A stretch of 64,000 nt of DNA from Porodaedalea pini (lineage: Eukaryota > Basidiomycota > Agaricomycetes > Hymenochaetales > Hymenochaetaceae): assembly GCA_002794775.1 (NCBI GenBank), contig NBAY01000011.1:434001-498000 (forward strand), in the 5' to 3' direction. Below the pieces are notes generated by a model. The model saw only the letters and a program-made list of their open reading frames with translations, was not told where the DNA came from and did not search any database. The position numbers were made by a program, and so were the translations under genes. This document shows, one piece after another, positions 24,322 through 35,663 of the stretch (its first letter is position 1; each line of letters opens with the position of its first letter).

Positions 24322-26127
24322 CTATGACTCCGGCGCGCTCGATGCCGAGGATATTGATGAAGATGATGACGCAGGAGATGCGTTGTGTGCCTCGCGGTAT
24401 GCAACTGCACGTTCCACCCAGCCGGGCATGTCGACGCTTCGCGATAGGTCCTCCAAGAGAAAAGGGTGCTCCTAATCAACGACTGAGTTCATTCCGGAAG
24501 CATTGGATTCGAAGTAATGACTCTTACCAAGAGCTCCGAGTACGTTGCCCGACCTGTAGGCTCCTTCACAAGACATCTCCGTACAAAGTCCTGTGCCTTC
24601 TCCGAATACACCTCTGATAACTCAGGCGTTGGACCATGCACAATCGCCGTCAGCTGAGCAAATACGTTCGAGTACGTCTCAGGCGGATACGGGTACCGAC
24701 CGAGCGACATTTCAATGATAGAAAGGCCAAGGGACCACACATCCGAAGACACAGTGTATGTACCCAGGTTATTTTGGGACTCGCCTTTGATACGCTCAGG
24801 AGCCATGTAAGATTGACACCCTATATTCGTCTTCGCGAGCGATTTTTCGAGCTGGCCCGAAACGCCAAAATCACAGAGCTTGATCTGGCCCTTTTTGTTA
24901 ACGAGAACGTTCGTCGGCTTCACGTCACGATGAATGATCTGTAAGTCGTCTTTCAAGAATTTGAGCCCTCGGACCATGCTGTGCGTAATGCGTGCAAGGA
25001 CATCCTCAGGTATACCTGCGGTCTGGAGGGTGTCGAGCGAGCCTGCATCCATGAACTCCATGCAGTAGTAAACACAGGATTCGATGAAAAAGGCGCCGTA
25101 AAATTCCACTATTTCAGCTGAGATAGCACGGTGGAGGATGTCTAGCTCCATTAAGATTGCATTGAGTTTTGCGTCGTCCAGCTCTAATCGGATTTCCTAA
25201 ACCCACGTTAGCTCTCCCACAAAATAAAATACGGGCGATCTTGATGACCAACCTTCATGGCCATAAGGACATTTGTTGGCTTGTGTAAGACCTTTTTGAC
25301 AGTGCCGTAGTTTCCGCGTCCTAACTCCTCGAGAAGCTGCATCTGCGTCATATTGATCGCGAAAGACGAGCCATTTGAGAAGTCTACGCCTGAGGAGTGC
25401 AGAATAGCTTTTCCGTTGAAGTTAAGTGCACCCGATGGATCACTATCGAAGACAAAAACGTGTCCGCACAGCATTAGAAAAAACATCATAATAAGTAACA
25501 AAAAAAGAGACAAAAAGGACATACACGATTTTGTCAAAGTTGGAGAACGGGCTGCCAGACACGGGCGGAGGTCTGCGCATTGGCGATTCGTCTCGAGATG
25601 GCTGAGGAACACCTTGACCAAGGCCTGCACCACTAGCACCGCCTCCGCCCTCTGGCCCGACGATATCCCGAAGATTGAAGTTTGGACGAGTACGTCTTGC
25701 AGCAAGGCCACCGCGTCCGGGTGGGGGTGGATGTATAGGCGCCGGGGCGGATTGGAAAGTGCGGAGGAGACCCGGGTGGACGACGGATTGCTGCGGAGTA
25801 CCCGAAGCAGATGAGGGCGCCGGGGACGACTGTTGGTTTGCGCGGTTTGCCATCTGTACGCGAGTGGATCATGTCAGATGGTGTACATCGCGAGCAGAGC
25901 GTCCGAGGAGAAAGGCAGAGAGAACATACCGCAGCCATCTTTGCCTGGAGGGAGGGCGGGATGCGTGTTGCGGCTGCGCCGCCGCGAGCAAGGGATCCGA
26001 CCGTGCTGCCGCGCGGCGTAGAGAGTGGGGGCGCGCCGTTCATGTTGATAGGTACGGGTGGGGGGTTGCGTGTGGGGATGGGAGAAGAGAAAGCGCGTGC
26101 CATCGGGTTGCTGTCCTGTTCGTCCAT
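24322..26127 (-). CDS. PBS2: MAP kinase kinase of the HOG (osmostress) pathway, Pbs2 type
   Basis: Predicted 511 aa from complement exons 26127-25930, 25853-25525, 25442-25253, 25196-24528 and 24471-24322; the frame closes. A Pro/Ser-rich N-terminus leads to the conserved pre-kinase segment NFDKIVDPSGALNFNGKA. The kinase domain has loop ELGRGNYGTVKKV, lysine AMKEIRLELDD, catalytic HRDVKPTNVL and DFGVSGQL. The activation loop SLAKTNIGCQSYMAPERI is characteristic of Pbs2, with phosphosites at S358 and T362 spaced as in yeast. Family knowledge: Pbs2 is activated by Ssk2/Ste11-type MAPKKKs and phosphorylates Hog1. The last exon supplies EHPFLLEDL and a Ser-rich tail. It diverges from the BAG gene across 312 bp. 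Confidence 0.95.
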
Positions 26128-26439
26128 GATGGATGGCGGTCGATATAGAGCGAGGAGATGACGTTACTCGAGCACGTTTGGACGTCACGTGTAATGCACT
26201 GCACTGTACATAGAGCGGCTGCCGTGACTGCGTGTTTTCTTGTAATGATTGACCTCCGAAGTCATCTGGACAAGCTGAATCCTATCTACGCTGGCGGAGC
26301 TGCAGGTACGTACACGACTTGTGACGATGAGAATGTTATTGTCGTCCTGTGCTCATCTCACTCGATTGAATCTGCAGTCCTCGCCGCCCTCGTTCTCATC
26401 CTCGCCCGTTTCGGTGCTCCCTCAAAATCAAAACCAACG
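26128..26439. promoter_or_regulatory. Divergent promoter, PBS2 / BAG-domain gene
   Basis: Only 312 bp separate the two start codons. A compact composite GACGTCACGTG lies at 26181-26191. It combines a CRE-like palindrome (ACGT core) with an E-box-like CACGTG. CRE-like elements bind bZIP factors of the ATF/CREB group, which act downstream of stress MAPK signalling in fungi. The link to this promoter is inference. Confidence 0.45.
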
Positions 26440-27199
26440 ATGACGCTCACAGTCAAATGGGGTCGGGAAAAGTAAACATTTAACTCGTCCTTCATTCGGC
26501 CAGTTTCTCATCCGTTCTCTCGTCAGGCTGCGTGTCCCGCTCCCAGCGCCCGATACGAAGCTCGGCACGCTCCGTGCGCTCCTCGCGGAGCAGACCGCGC
26601 TCCCGCCATCATCCTTCAAGCTCGTGCACGCCGGCGCGGTCATGAAGGACGACGCTGCGCCTCTGTCCGCATATGGGCTTCGCAGCGGGAGCAAGATCGC
26701 ACTAATCGACGGCGCGGCCAACGCGCACACGTCCGGGTCTAACGAGAAAATCGAGTCGAAAGCAAAGCCAGCGACAGAGGAGAGCACGATCACTGTCATT
26801 CGAGACGAGCTCGCACGCGTGCAGGACAACCTCGTGCCCGCTCTGGATGTATTCCTTGCTACCATCTCCACTCCACCTTCGTCTACCTCTTCAGCGCCCG
26901 ACGCTGCACCTGCAACCTCCCCTCCTTCCTCCACCACAACTGCACCCGCACCCCAACCGACCATACCCGCACCTCCTCCATCTAGCCTCCTCCCGGATAT
27001 CGAGATGGAGCACCGTCGACTCGGCGAAGAGTTCCTGCAAGCACTCCTTCGGCTCGACGTCCTCGTTCTTGACGGCGCGTGGACCTCGGCGCGTACAGAG
27101 CGCAAGGGTGCAGTCAAGACTGTTCAGTCCCTCCTCGACCGCCTTGATGGTGGTTGGCGCGAGCGCAAAGAACTTATCGCCTCTCAGCAGGTCCAATGA
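26440..27199 (+). CDS. Ubiquitin-like and BAG-domain Hsp70 co-chaperone (BAG1/Snl1 type)
   Basis: Predicted 234 aa from exons 26440-26471 and 26527-27199. The N-terminus (MTLTVKWGREKLRVPLPAP ... residues ~1-75) has the spacing of a ubiquitin-like fold. A Pro/Ser/Thr-rich linker follows, flanked by helices (IRDELARVQDNLVPALDVF and HRRLGEEFLQALLRLDVL). The C-terminal helix, including VQSLLDRLDGGWRERK, fits a BAG domain. Family knowledge: BAG domains bind the Hsp70 ATPase domain and act as nucleotide-exchange factors. No transmembrane segment is seen, unlike yeast Snl1, so a cytosolic BAG1-like role is more likely. It converges on the taspase gene across 124 bp. Confidence 0.8.
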
Positions 27200-27323
27200 T
27201 CATTCTTCCTCATTGAGGTCTATTTATTTTGGATTATATACTTCCTAATCACAGCACGTAGACATTTGACCTTCTAATTTGAACCCGCAAAGAGAGAAGA
27301 AGCAGACAAAATAGAGAACTTTG

Positions 27324-29178
27324 TCACCTAGAAAGAGGCAGCGCAGCAATATAAACACTCCTCTTTGCATTCGTGTCCCGATGGGTCCGTTGGCGCATGA
27401 TAGATGCCTTACCAGTCGCTTAATTAGCGCAATCGCGGAGGATACGTTCATAAAAAAAGCACATACGCGTGGCTTCTCGTATTCTGAAGACGCGTACGCA
27501 ATAGCCATGCTCTGCGTTGTGAACGCACACCATAAGCGCAGCCTTGTGCGTTCAGGCAGCGGACTTTCATATTGAGGCTGAGGTTCATTTCTTTCTGCGG
27601 GCTTACTAGGGTAAAATTGCGGTGGAGCTGGGGGAGCTGTACTGCCGGCGGGCTTCACAGAGGCCGGAGGCAAATTTACGTCAACGTCGAAATCAGAGTC
27701 GATGTCGGAGTCTGTATTGTTCTCGATAGGTTCTTTCGTCACGACGAGTACGCCCACGTTCGGCTCGCCTTCCCCACATGCACTGTTCTCCTCTGGAAGA
27801 GCAAATAAGTCGACGGTTGAAGCTCGAATGAAAGAAGGGAAGAATAAATAATTACCACAGAACGCTTCAAGTCTTGAGCGAAGAACGTCGTGCACGTCCT
27901 CTGAGGATGCCGCACAGAACGCCTCAGCAAGCGAGCGCGCGAAGGCGGCGCGGATGATGGCTTCGCCAGTGCCTAAGTAAAAAATAATTGCATTCGATCG
28001 ATAAGAATAAAATATAAGGAGAATTTGGACGATACATACCAGAAACACTGCACGCTACACCAGTCCGTACACCAGGAGGCGAATACGCCCAGATACCTGC
28101 GCCAAATACAGCCGCCTCTTGAATGCGAATGTGTTTGTGCCAAGAAAAACAGGAAGAGGAGACGCTTGGTTTGACCCACCTCGCCGATGCGACCCGGGTA
28201 CTTAAGAAGTAGGCCACCACTGGAAGAAAGCATTGATAGAACCAGTTTGTCACTTTTGTCTGCAAGAAGTCTTACCTTGAGACTCCAGCAGCCATTCCAC
28301 CATTGGTGTCACATGCAACCGCACCAACGGTATCCTCGAGGAATGAGCATTCTGTCTCTGGAGCGGTAGCACCTGTGAGGAGAGCCTTAGGGTCTTGAGA
28401 ATTCGGTGCTTCGGATTCCGCATCTCGGGCACTCTCAAGTCGGCTTCTCCATTTCTGCCACTCGAGGTGCGCGTTTTCCGAAATTAGTGCGTCGGGACTG
28501 ACTACTTGCAGACCAGACGATGCGGCGAAGGCGTGAGCTCCGGGACCTACGAGGGTTCTAGCGTCGTTCCAATCATCAATACAGCATTTAAGATATGCAT
28601 AGTAAGCTTTACAGAGGCGGAACGCGCCCAAGGGGCTGCGGTTGCGCGGAGTTCTGCATAATCGCTCGGGCGAGAGTGATAGGATTTCTGACTCCTGCAT
28701 GCCTTTCTTTTCAGAACGGTAGTCAGACGAGCTCAAGCGCGACATACCTTGAATAACACCAGCACTTCCAAATTCATGGGCGACACCATCCATTATCGAC
28801 GCGTCGCACTCTACAGTGCCGTCAATAGTTAGATTAGAGCCGTAACCTGTTCGTTCAAGCATGAGGTTCTACTCGGACTCTAGGCGTATAGGTAAACGAG
28901 ACACACCTGCATTCAAGTGTTCGTCATCTTCAAGAGCGCATACTGAAATTTGTACGGCATCTGCGCTGCACCTTTCTTTATGTCGTAAAAGTTGTATAGT
29001 TGAATTGCATGCCCTGCCAGTTGCAGCCTCGCAATAAGTCTCACAAAGTAGCGTGATTTACGTACGAGCGTAGAGCATGCTTGACAGATGTCTCCGAAGC
29101 TGTATTAGTGCTGTGGTATCCTGCACCTCCGTGCACAGCGATGAGCCATGGACACTCGCCTGAGTCTGACCTCTCCAT
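27324..29178 (-). CDS. TASP1: Taspase-like threonine aspartase (Ntn hydrolase, asparaginase-2 family)
   Basis: Predicted 426 aa from complement exons 29178-29066, 28971-28907, 28846-28748, 28691-28613, 28557-28276, 28219-28180, 28115-28040, 27972-27856, 27792-27467 and 27407-27324; every junction keeps frame. The length is close to human taspase-1 (420). The N-terminal AVHGGAGYHS and DGTVECDASIMDG are family hallmarks. The autocleavage and nucleophile motif is DTVGAVACD with Thr at ~195. SSGGLLLKYPGRIGEAA and SGTGEAIIR follow. Family knowledge: the proenzyme self-cleaves before the Thr, giving an active alpha/beta enzyme that cuts after Asp. A ~60-residue acidic/Pro-rich insert (EPIENNTDSDIDSDFDVDV) occupies the beta subunit. 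Upstream in-frame codons lack an ATG, so 29178 was chosen as the start. Confidence 0.88.
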
Positions 29179-29376
29179 GGTCGAGGACTCGGAAGAGGTG
29201 ATCAGCGTTTCTGGATCGGGTCGGTAGTAGAAGACGTCGATCTTGCAACACGTGGCCACCAGTTTCACTTTTGAGTTGACTGCGCCGGCCGAGTGTTCTG
29301 CACCATCGAGCTCGAAGCTGGCTCTCTCCAGAGTCCAGTGTTATGTCCCGTCTACGTCCTCAACTCTGAGCACACC
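29179..29376. promoter_or_regulatory. Divergent promoter, taspase / ERD1-like gene
   Basis: 198 bp separate the two start codons, so core promoters and leaders must overlap or abut. No named element was recognised. Confidence 0.45.
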
Positions 29377-31051
29377 ATGGACGCTGTCCCCATTGAGGCG
29401 CCTTTCGCCGCCTCATTCCCTCTCCCCTTCCGAGCCCTTGTGCTCGCCGGCACTGGCATCTTATGCTGGGCAACAAACCTCCATGGTCTGCACGTCCTCG
29501 GTATCGATGCGGCAGCGGCACTCGATATACGCCCACATGATGCGAACGGATTTGCACCATTTCGCCTCACTACTCCTGGCCCGCCCGACGCGATTGCGCT
29601 TGCACGCGCGGTGTACCGCCTATGCACTGCGTACGCGTTCGTGGTATTCACCGGCTGGGCTCTGTTTCGTCTCGCAACGCGTGGCGAGCTCAGCGCGGTG
29701 GACTATCACAAGTGGATCCCCGCAGCCACGGCTCTAACAGTGACCATGCTTGCTGTCTCGCCGTTCAACATTCTGGAGAAGCGTGTGCGTGATATGTTCC
29801 TCCTGTGAGTGCTCTATGATATTCAATATCCCGCCAACATCGAGCTGACTGTAACCTCTCACTGTCGACATACAGCGCTGTTCGGAGATGCTTTCTCAGT
29901 CCAGCGAGCATACCCGTTTACTTCTCTGATGTCGTCTTAGCCGATATTTTCACGTCCTTCGCCAAAGTCATTGGAGACGTCTGGTTGTCGTTCTGCATGA
30001 TCATGCCCGGCGGGAGCCTTTTGATCTTCCCTCAGCAAGATGGTTGGGTCAGGTTGATGGTTCCTTGTCTCATGAGGTGAGTGGATAGATTGTAGGCTAA
30101 ACTGCCAACTAATATTTCCATCTCACGTAGCATACCATATGGTGTACGGTTTCGGCAGTGTGTAATTGACTACATGCAGCCAGCAACCACATCGAAGAGA
30201 CAGCTTTACAACGCCCTCAAATATGCCACCTCGTTTCCCGTCATTTTCTTGTCCGCTGCACAGCGAGATCTCGCGTCAGATAAAGAAGTTGGAACCGAGC
30301 TTGAAGAACACCCGCTCTTTCGCCTATGGTATTATCATCCCTTCACTTTCTTGGTTTCATTGAAGTGACTAAGCTTCTCAGGCTGCTTTCGGTTGCTGTT
30401 AACTCTCTTTACTCGTTTTGGTGGGATGTGACGAATGACTGGGGGCTCGAGCTCCTCAGAACAAATCAAGGTTTACCTCGCCAGCAGCCGCCCAAGCCTC
30501 TCCTCCTTCCATCTCTTCAGGCCCACAAATCCTCCTTGGAGGGCTCATCATCGATGCACGCCCGCCACTCCTCTCTCCCGAACGGGTCGTCCGACTCCTA
30601 TCCTCCATCACCTTACATCTCGCAGTCCGCGTACCCACGACAGCAGTACCCCTGGGGCCTGCGCCCAACGCTTCTCTTCCCGCTGCACGCCTACCCGCTC
30701 GCAATCTTCGCAAATCTTGTCCTGCGGCTCACATGGTCGCTCAAGCTCTCCGCGCACCTGCACGCGCAGGTCAGCGGCGCGCTATTCTTCTTCTGGCTCG
30801 AGCTTGCGGAGCTGCTGCGACGCTGGGTGTGGGTCTTCTTCCGCGTCGAGTGGGAGTGCGTCAAGAGCGAGTGGGAGAAGGAAAGAGGAGGGCGTGTGCC
30901 GCTACAAGCGCTTGAAGCTGCTTCGGATGCGGTGTATGGGTTTGAGGATGTGAGCGCTGGAATGAGCACGAGCTTGGAGATGGGTAGCGTGACTAACTCG
31001 ATGAACGACGACGCTCGTGACGAAATAGGACCCGAAGATGGACTGCCATAA
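29377..31051 (+). CDS. ERD1: EXS-domain membrane protein, Erd1-like
   Basis: Predicted 498 aa from exons 29377-29804, 29876-30076, 30131-30328 and 30382-31051; the frame closes. Several hydrophobic segments span the protein, starting at FRALVLAGTGILCWATNL. Conserved EXS-family elements are visible: YFSDVVLADIFTSFAKVIGD, RFRQCVIDY, NALKYATSFPVIF and SLYSFWWDVTNDWGLELL. Family knowledge: yeast Erd1 is a Golgi EXS protein needed for retention of ER luminal proteins and glycosyltransferase recycling/phosphate handling. The SPX domain of Pho84/Syg1/XPR1-type relatives is absent, which supports Erd1 over Syg1. The Ser-rich C-terminal tail is hydrophilic. It converges on DBP7 (159 bp). Confidence 0.85.
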
Positions 31052-31210
31052 CTCCATACCCTTATAGTAGATGCTTCTTAGATGATTTCCTCATACCGTA
31101 TGCAACTTTTTAGCTAGTTCAATACCTTTCACCCGGATACCTGAATTCTAATTTCGCCTGTTCAAAGAGAATCATGGTTCGGTACGAAGTAAGGTGAGTT
31201 TCATTCTGTG

Positions 31211-33858
31211 CTATCGAGCACCAACCAGTTTCTCCAAGTCATACCCTCCTGCAACCTGGAACTCATCCGTCCCACTCGTCATCAACACACCGCCCTTCTT
31301 AACCAGCCGTCCTTGACGACGTACAACCTCCTGCATGCGAGCCTCGGCAGTCTTATCATGCTCTAGATTGCGCTCCTCGTACCGACCTTGCTTTTCAGGT
31401 ACAGGTTTCGAGTCAGACTGAGAACGATGATTCTGGCCGCGCGCTCTGGCCTTAGCTGGCTTTGAATTCGAGCCTAATCCTGATCCGCCTTTCTGTACGA
31501 TGTTACCCGGTGCGTCGCGGAGTGCGAAAGCCTTGGCGAGATGCCCGAGGTGGAGATTCCGGATGTGAAACATGTGCTTCTCGTCAGAAGGGTGCGTTGC
31601 GTATGCACGCATATGCGATTGGAATGCCTTGCGAGCCAGCTCTCCGTTCTATATGTCAGATAACGGTAGCAACCAGTCAGTCCTACGCGAATAAGGACAA
31701 AATGCCTTGAGAAAAACGCATACCTCCTTCTGCTTTAGCACCCACCGCTCGAACGCAAGCTGCACCTGCGTCGCGCGCTCTTCAAATTCTGCGCTCTTCC
31801 CGCCAAACCCCTTCCGCATGACATTCTCCACGCTCGCGGGGACAAGACTCGCCTTCTTCTTCTCTCCCTCTACAGTCTTATCCTGCATGCGCTCCTCGAC
31901 CCAGCGCACCCACGCCTGCTCGCTCGGCAGGACGAAGCTCCACGCCTCACCGCCCTTGCCGACACGCGCTGTGCGTCCCACGCGGTGCACGTATTCCGTC
32001 ACGCCACCCTCTGTGGGTAAATCATATTGTACGACCGCGCGTACTAGAGGAAGGTCGAGTCCGCGTGAGGCGACGCTTGTGCATAACAGGATGGAGGAGG
32101 ATGGATTGGCATTCTTTGTACCTCTAGACTTCGCTGAAGATCCTGCAAAGCCCTTCAGCGATGATTGTCGGGTTTGTAAGGGGAGCGAGCCGTGTAAACG
32201 GTAGACCGACGTTTGTGGGAGTAAAGGAGAAGTTAATGCGATGTTCTCGCCTGTGCTCTTTGTTGGTCTGCTCTCAGAGTCGTCTTTGACGTCGTCGTCC
32301 CCTGATCTACCGCTCTCGTCTGAAATATCGGCAGACCCGTCGATGGAAGAGCCTCCAAGAAGTCTCCAATGATAGTCGACTGAATCAGTGCAACTGAGGA
32401 AGACAATTATTCTGGCTCCATGCCGGCCCTGCGACTGAGAAAGGAGAGATCGCAGAAGCGCTACAAGAGCAACAAGGCGCAGCTTCAAGGGCGCAACGAT
32501 GTATTTTTGTGAGAGTTGAGAAGGCGGAGTAAACTTCTCGCCAGCAGCTAAGGCATCTGGCTTCCCAAACACGTCTCCGATGTTATGCGGTGTTGATTCG
32601 GTTGGCTTGTCGCTTTCTGTCGCTTTCACGACAATAGGTTTCACAAGCGCTGTGCCGGCGAGGAGCTGCACGTCCTCTTTAATCGTCGCAGAACAGAGGA
32701 CTGTTCTCCGTCGCCTCTCCCAGTCCCATCCGCCGACCTCCGAGCTCTTTCCTTCCTCTATCGCCTGAATCGCCAATCTCCTCCGACCCTCCAGAGCCTG
32801 CAAAATCCCCTTGATCGACTCTTCAAATCCAAGTTCCATAAGCCTATCAGCCTCGTCCAATACGAGCCATCGACACTTCCCAACATTGAATGAAGAGGTG
32901 TTTTGGAGATGATCGAGTAGCCGGCCTGGTGTAGAGACAAGAATCGGAAGCCCCTTACGTAGGCGAGCTTTTTCATGTGTTCTATTCTCCCCTCCAATGA
33001 GCAGTCCGGACACGAGCCATCGTGTGAGACGCGCCGACGGTGCTGCATCGTCTGTGTTCTCGTCCTGAGGTCGGAGCCGAAGGCTGAGCAGCAGCTCTAA
33101 AACGTCAGAGATCTGTTTTGCGAGTTCACGCGTAGGCGCGATGATGATGGCAAGTGTTCCAATAGAGCGGTCGATGTAAGAAAGAGAGCTTAAGGGAAGG
33201 AGGTCCTGGAGAATGGGAAGGAGGAATGACAGCGTCTTTCCGGAACCTGTTTGGCTCTGTATGAAAACATCACGGTCGGACGTATCTTCAGACAATGATG
33301 ATAGCAATGGTGGAAGAGCCTCGCGCTGAATTGACGTAGGAGTTGATATGTGCATTTTTGCTGCAAGATGTGCAACTATTAACGGATCCAGACCAAGTCC
33401 AGTGAAGGTCGATCTGTCCGTTAAAGGAGCATTACTGGGTTTAATGATTCTAAAAGGCGCAGAAGGTGCTTCTTCGACATTTACTTCAGGATTAGAAGTG
33501 AATAATGAGGACACGATTTGAGGAGCTCGAGTGGTGTTGGTCGATTTGGCCTGCCACTCTGGCCCGGAATCCTGTCGCTGAGAGGGAACAGGCTTGCGAG
33601 CTTTTTTTGTTGGGCGTGGACTCTCATCTAGCTCGATAGAGTCATTTTGATCTTTGTGCTGCGATTTAACGCTATGCCCCGCATTCTTGCGTTTTGACAC
33701 TCGATTCGCTTTTACTCTGCAGATGAAGTCAAAATTTCAATACAACAGAAGGGATGATTGACGCACCTGTCTGTCCACCTTCCACCTTTAACGTTGCTTG
33801 TACGCCTAGCGGTTTGTGCTGAAGATTCTGCGATGTTCAGGATAATATCGTCGTCCAT
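31211..33858 (-). CDS. DBP7: DEAD-box ATP-dependent RNA helicase Dbp7 (DDX31)
   Basis: Predicted 840 aa from complement exons 33858-33767, 33716-31724 and 31648-31211; the frame closes. The start at 33858 gives [13 protein letters not shown], followed by GGRWTDR, matching the Dbp7 N-terminus. Helicase motifs in order: [11 protein letters not shown] (Q-like), QSQTGSGKT (I), PTRELAKQ (Ia), [10 protein letters not shown] (Ib), [14 protein letters not shown] (II), CSATIKEDV (III), [12 protein letters not shown] (IV), [11 protein letters not shown] (V) and [15 protein letters not shown] (VI). The C-terminal [20 protein letters not shown] is typical for the subfamily. Family knowledge: it acts in the nucleolus on early pre-60S ribosomal particles. 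A Ser-rich acidic insert separates the third and fourth motif regions. Confidence 0.95.
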
Positions 33859-34022
33859 GGCCGCAGAAGCCTGAGCTTGAAGCGGATCCAGATCGTCAAA
33901 TTTTGGCAGTCCAGTATCGGCGCGGCAGTTGCCGTTCAAGATGATTTACACGGTCGCTCGCTCGTTGACACGTCGCGTCTCTATCTCTCTTTCTTTTCAA
34001 CTTACACCTCACAGGGCGGAGC
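33859..34022. promoter_or_regulatory. Divergent promoter, DBP7 / cyclophilin B
   Basis: 164 bp separate the two start codons. A CT-rich run (about 33970-34010) precedes the cyclophilin start. This is the tightest divergent pair in the window, so shared control is likely, by inference. Confidence 0.45.
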
Positions 34023-35236
34023 ATGTACGCAAAGCTCTTCTTCTCGTTCCTTGTCGTCTCTCTCGCAGCTCTCTTCACGGTCCAGTCCGCTGAGGCCGCC
34101 AAGGGTCCCAAGATCACCAACAAGGTCTACTTCGACATCAAGCATGGCGACAAGGACCTTGGACGGGGTTAGTTCACTAAGTTCGTGTCCTGTGAAAATG
34201 CTTACATTTCCTAACATACCTGCAGTCACTATGGGTCTGTATGGCGGAGTGCGTGGGTTTCTTACCCTAATGAGGGTTATAGCTCATAAACAACTTTCCA
34301 GACCGTCCCCAAGACAGTCGAGAACTTCCGCGCGCTCACTACTGGTGTGAGGAAGGATGGAACCCCACTCCCTGAGGGAATGGGTTACAAAGGCTCAAAA
34401 TTCCATCGTGTCATCAAGGACTTCATGTATGTGATTTTGGAAGTTACAGCTCTGAGTATGCTTTAAGTTTAATGCTCTTCACCACAGGATTCAGGGTGGT
34501 GACTTCAGTGAGTTGTTGTACCTAGTAGACTGTGGAATTCTCGACTCAAACTCTAGATAGCCAAGGGCGATGGAACCGGTGGAAAGGTGGTTTCAATGTC
34601 CATTTCTCGGATTTCAAAGGCTGATAGCTTCTTCCCGCAGTCTATCTACGGCGACAAGTTTGCTGATGAGAACTTGTAAGACTTTCGCCTGGATATTTAG
34701 ACCCGACATGTACTCATATTTCTTTAGCAAGCTCAAGCACACTGGTCCTGGTACGCTCTCCATGGCAAACGCTGGCAAGGATACCAACGGTGAGTAAGAA
34801 AGAGATACGTACAATCGTTCAAGCACTGATTTTATATTTTCGTAGGCTCCCAATTCGTGCGCATAGTAGATCTGTGTATAAGCTCTCGCTGACCGAGTTC
34901 TTTAGTTCATTTGTACTGTCGTGACCAGCTGGCTCGATGGACGTCACGTACGCGGTTCTCTTTCCCTACGCTGCAATCTATTCTGATATTACATATATTA
35001 GGTTGTCTTCGGCAAGGTCATCGATGGCATGGACATCGTGCACGCTATTGGTAAATCCTTTCTCGTTGACCGGTTATAGTCCGGCTCATTTTAATTTTCT
35101 TGTATCAGAGAATGTCAAAAAGGGTAGGAACGACCGTCCCGAAGAAGACGTCGTTATCGTCGACTCTGGCGAGCTCGAAATCGAGTATGAGGTCGATGAG
35201 AACGGGAACCAGGTGCCTGTTCACGCCGAGCTCTGA
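34023..35236 (+). CDS. cypB: ER cyclophilin B, peptidyl-prolyl cis-trans isomerase
   Basis: Predicted 221 aa from eleven exons: 34023-34167, 34226-34248, 34302-34426, 34488-34507, 34561-34586, 34641-34675, 34728-34789, 34846-34856, 34906-34947, 35002-35050 and 35109-35236. The frame closes despite exons of 23, 20, 26 and 11 nt. A signal peptide ([18 protein letters not shown]) is followed by VYFDIKHG and the isomerase core: [48 protein letters not shown]. The catalytic Arg, the Gln-Gly-Gly-Asp segment and the binding Trp (TSWLDG) are present. The C-terminus is VHAEL, a possible variant of the HDEL-type ER retrieval signal. Family knowledge: it speeds proline isomerisation in ER folding. An alternative 3' exon is described separately. 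Confidence 0.93.
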
Positions 35237-35315
35237 GCCTAAGTAGCCTCAGTCTCGTTCTGTACCCAAAAGCTGTTGAATACCAACAATACATGTCTTT
35301 CGTGGGTTCTTCTAG

Positions 35316-35663
35316 GATGATGACAGCACAACTACTGCCACGACTGTGAAAGAAACGGAGCAGAAGTTTGGCGTTGCGACGACGATGCCGCCGGCCGAAG
35401 GTGTCCCTGCAGCGACGAAGGGGGCTGTTGATGACGCTGTCATGGAAGAAGAGGACACGCTAGCTGAGGCCAAGGAAGGGTACACGTCTCCCACCTTCTC
35501 GTCGCCCATACAGTACCTTTTCTTCGGTTTCGTCGTGCTGGTTGTCTCTGCTGTACTCTTTGTATATTGCGGTGGGCTCCAGTGGATGAAGCGTGTACTT
35601 GGCGGTGCTGGTCCGTCGAAGGGTCGGTATAAGAAAGTACGCGATCAGGACCTAGAGAAGTGA
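35316..35663 (+). CDS. Possible alternative last exon of cyclophilin B with a membrane anchor
   Basis: An open segment begins exactly after an acceptor TTCTTCTAG at 35313-35315 and ends at a stop at 35663. It encodes an acidic stretch (MEEEDTLAEAKEGY), one strong transmembrane segment (LFFGFVVLVVSAVLFVYCGG) and a basic tail. Joined in phase 0 from a weak donor after 35212 (CAG|GTGCCT), it would replace VPVHAEL and give a 329-aa membrane-anchored cyclophilin. It has no start or promoter of its own that I can see. It could also be unrelated 3' sequence. Confidence 0.45.
   Translation, partial: DDDSTTTATTVKETEQKFGVATTMPPAEGVPAATKGAVDDAVMEEEDTLAEAKEGYTSPTFSSPIQYLFFGFVVLVVSAVLFVYCGGLQWMKRVLGGAGPSKGRYKKVRDQDLEK

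Noticed and set aside
26428..27117. Long minus-strand frame opposite the BAG gene
   Set aside because: Antisense shadow of a well-supported coding exon.
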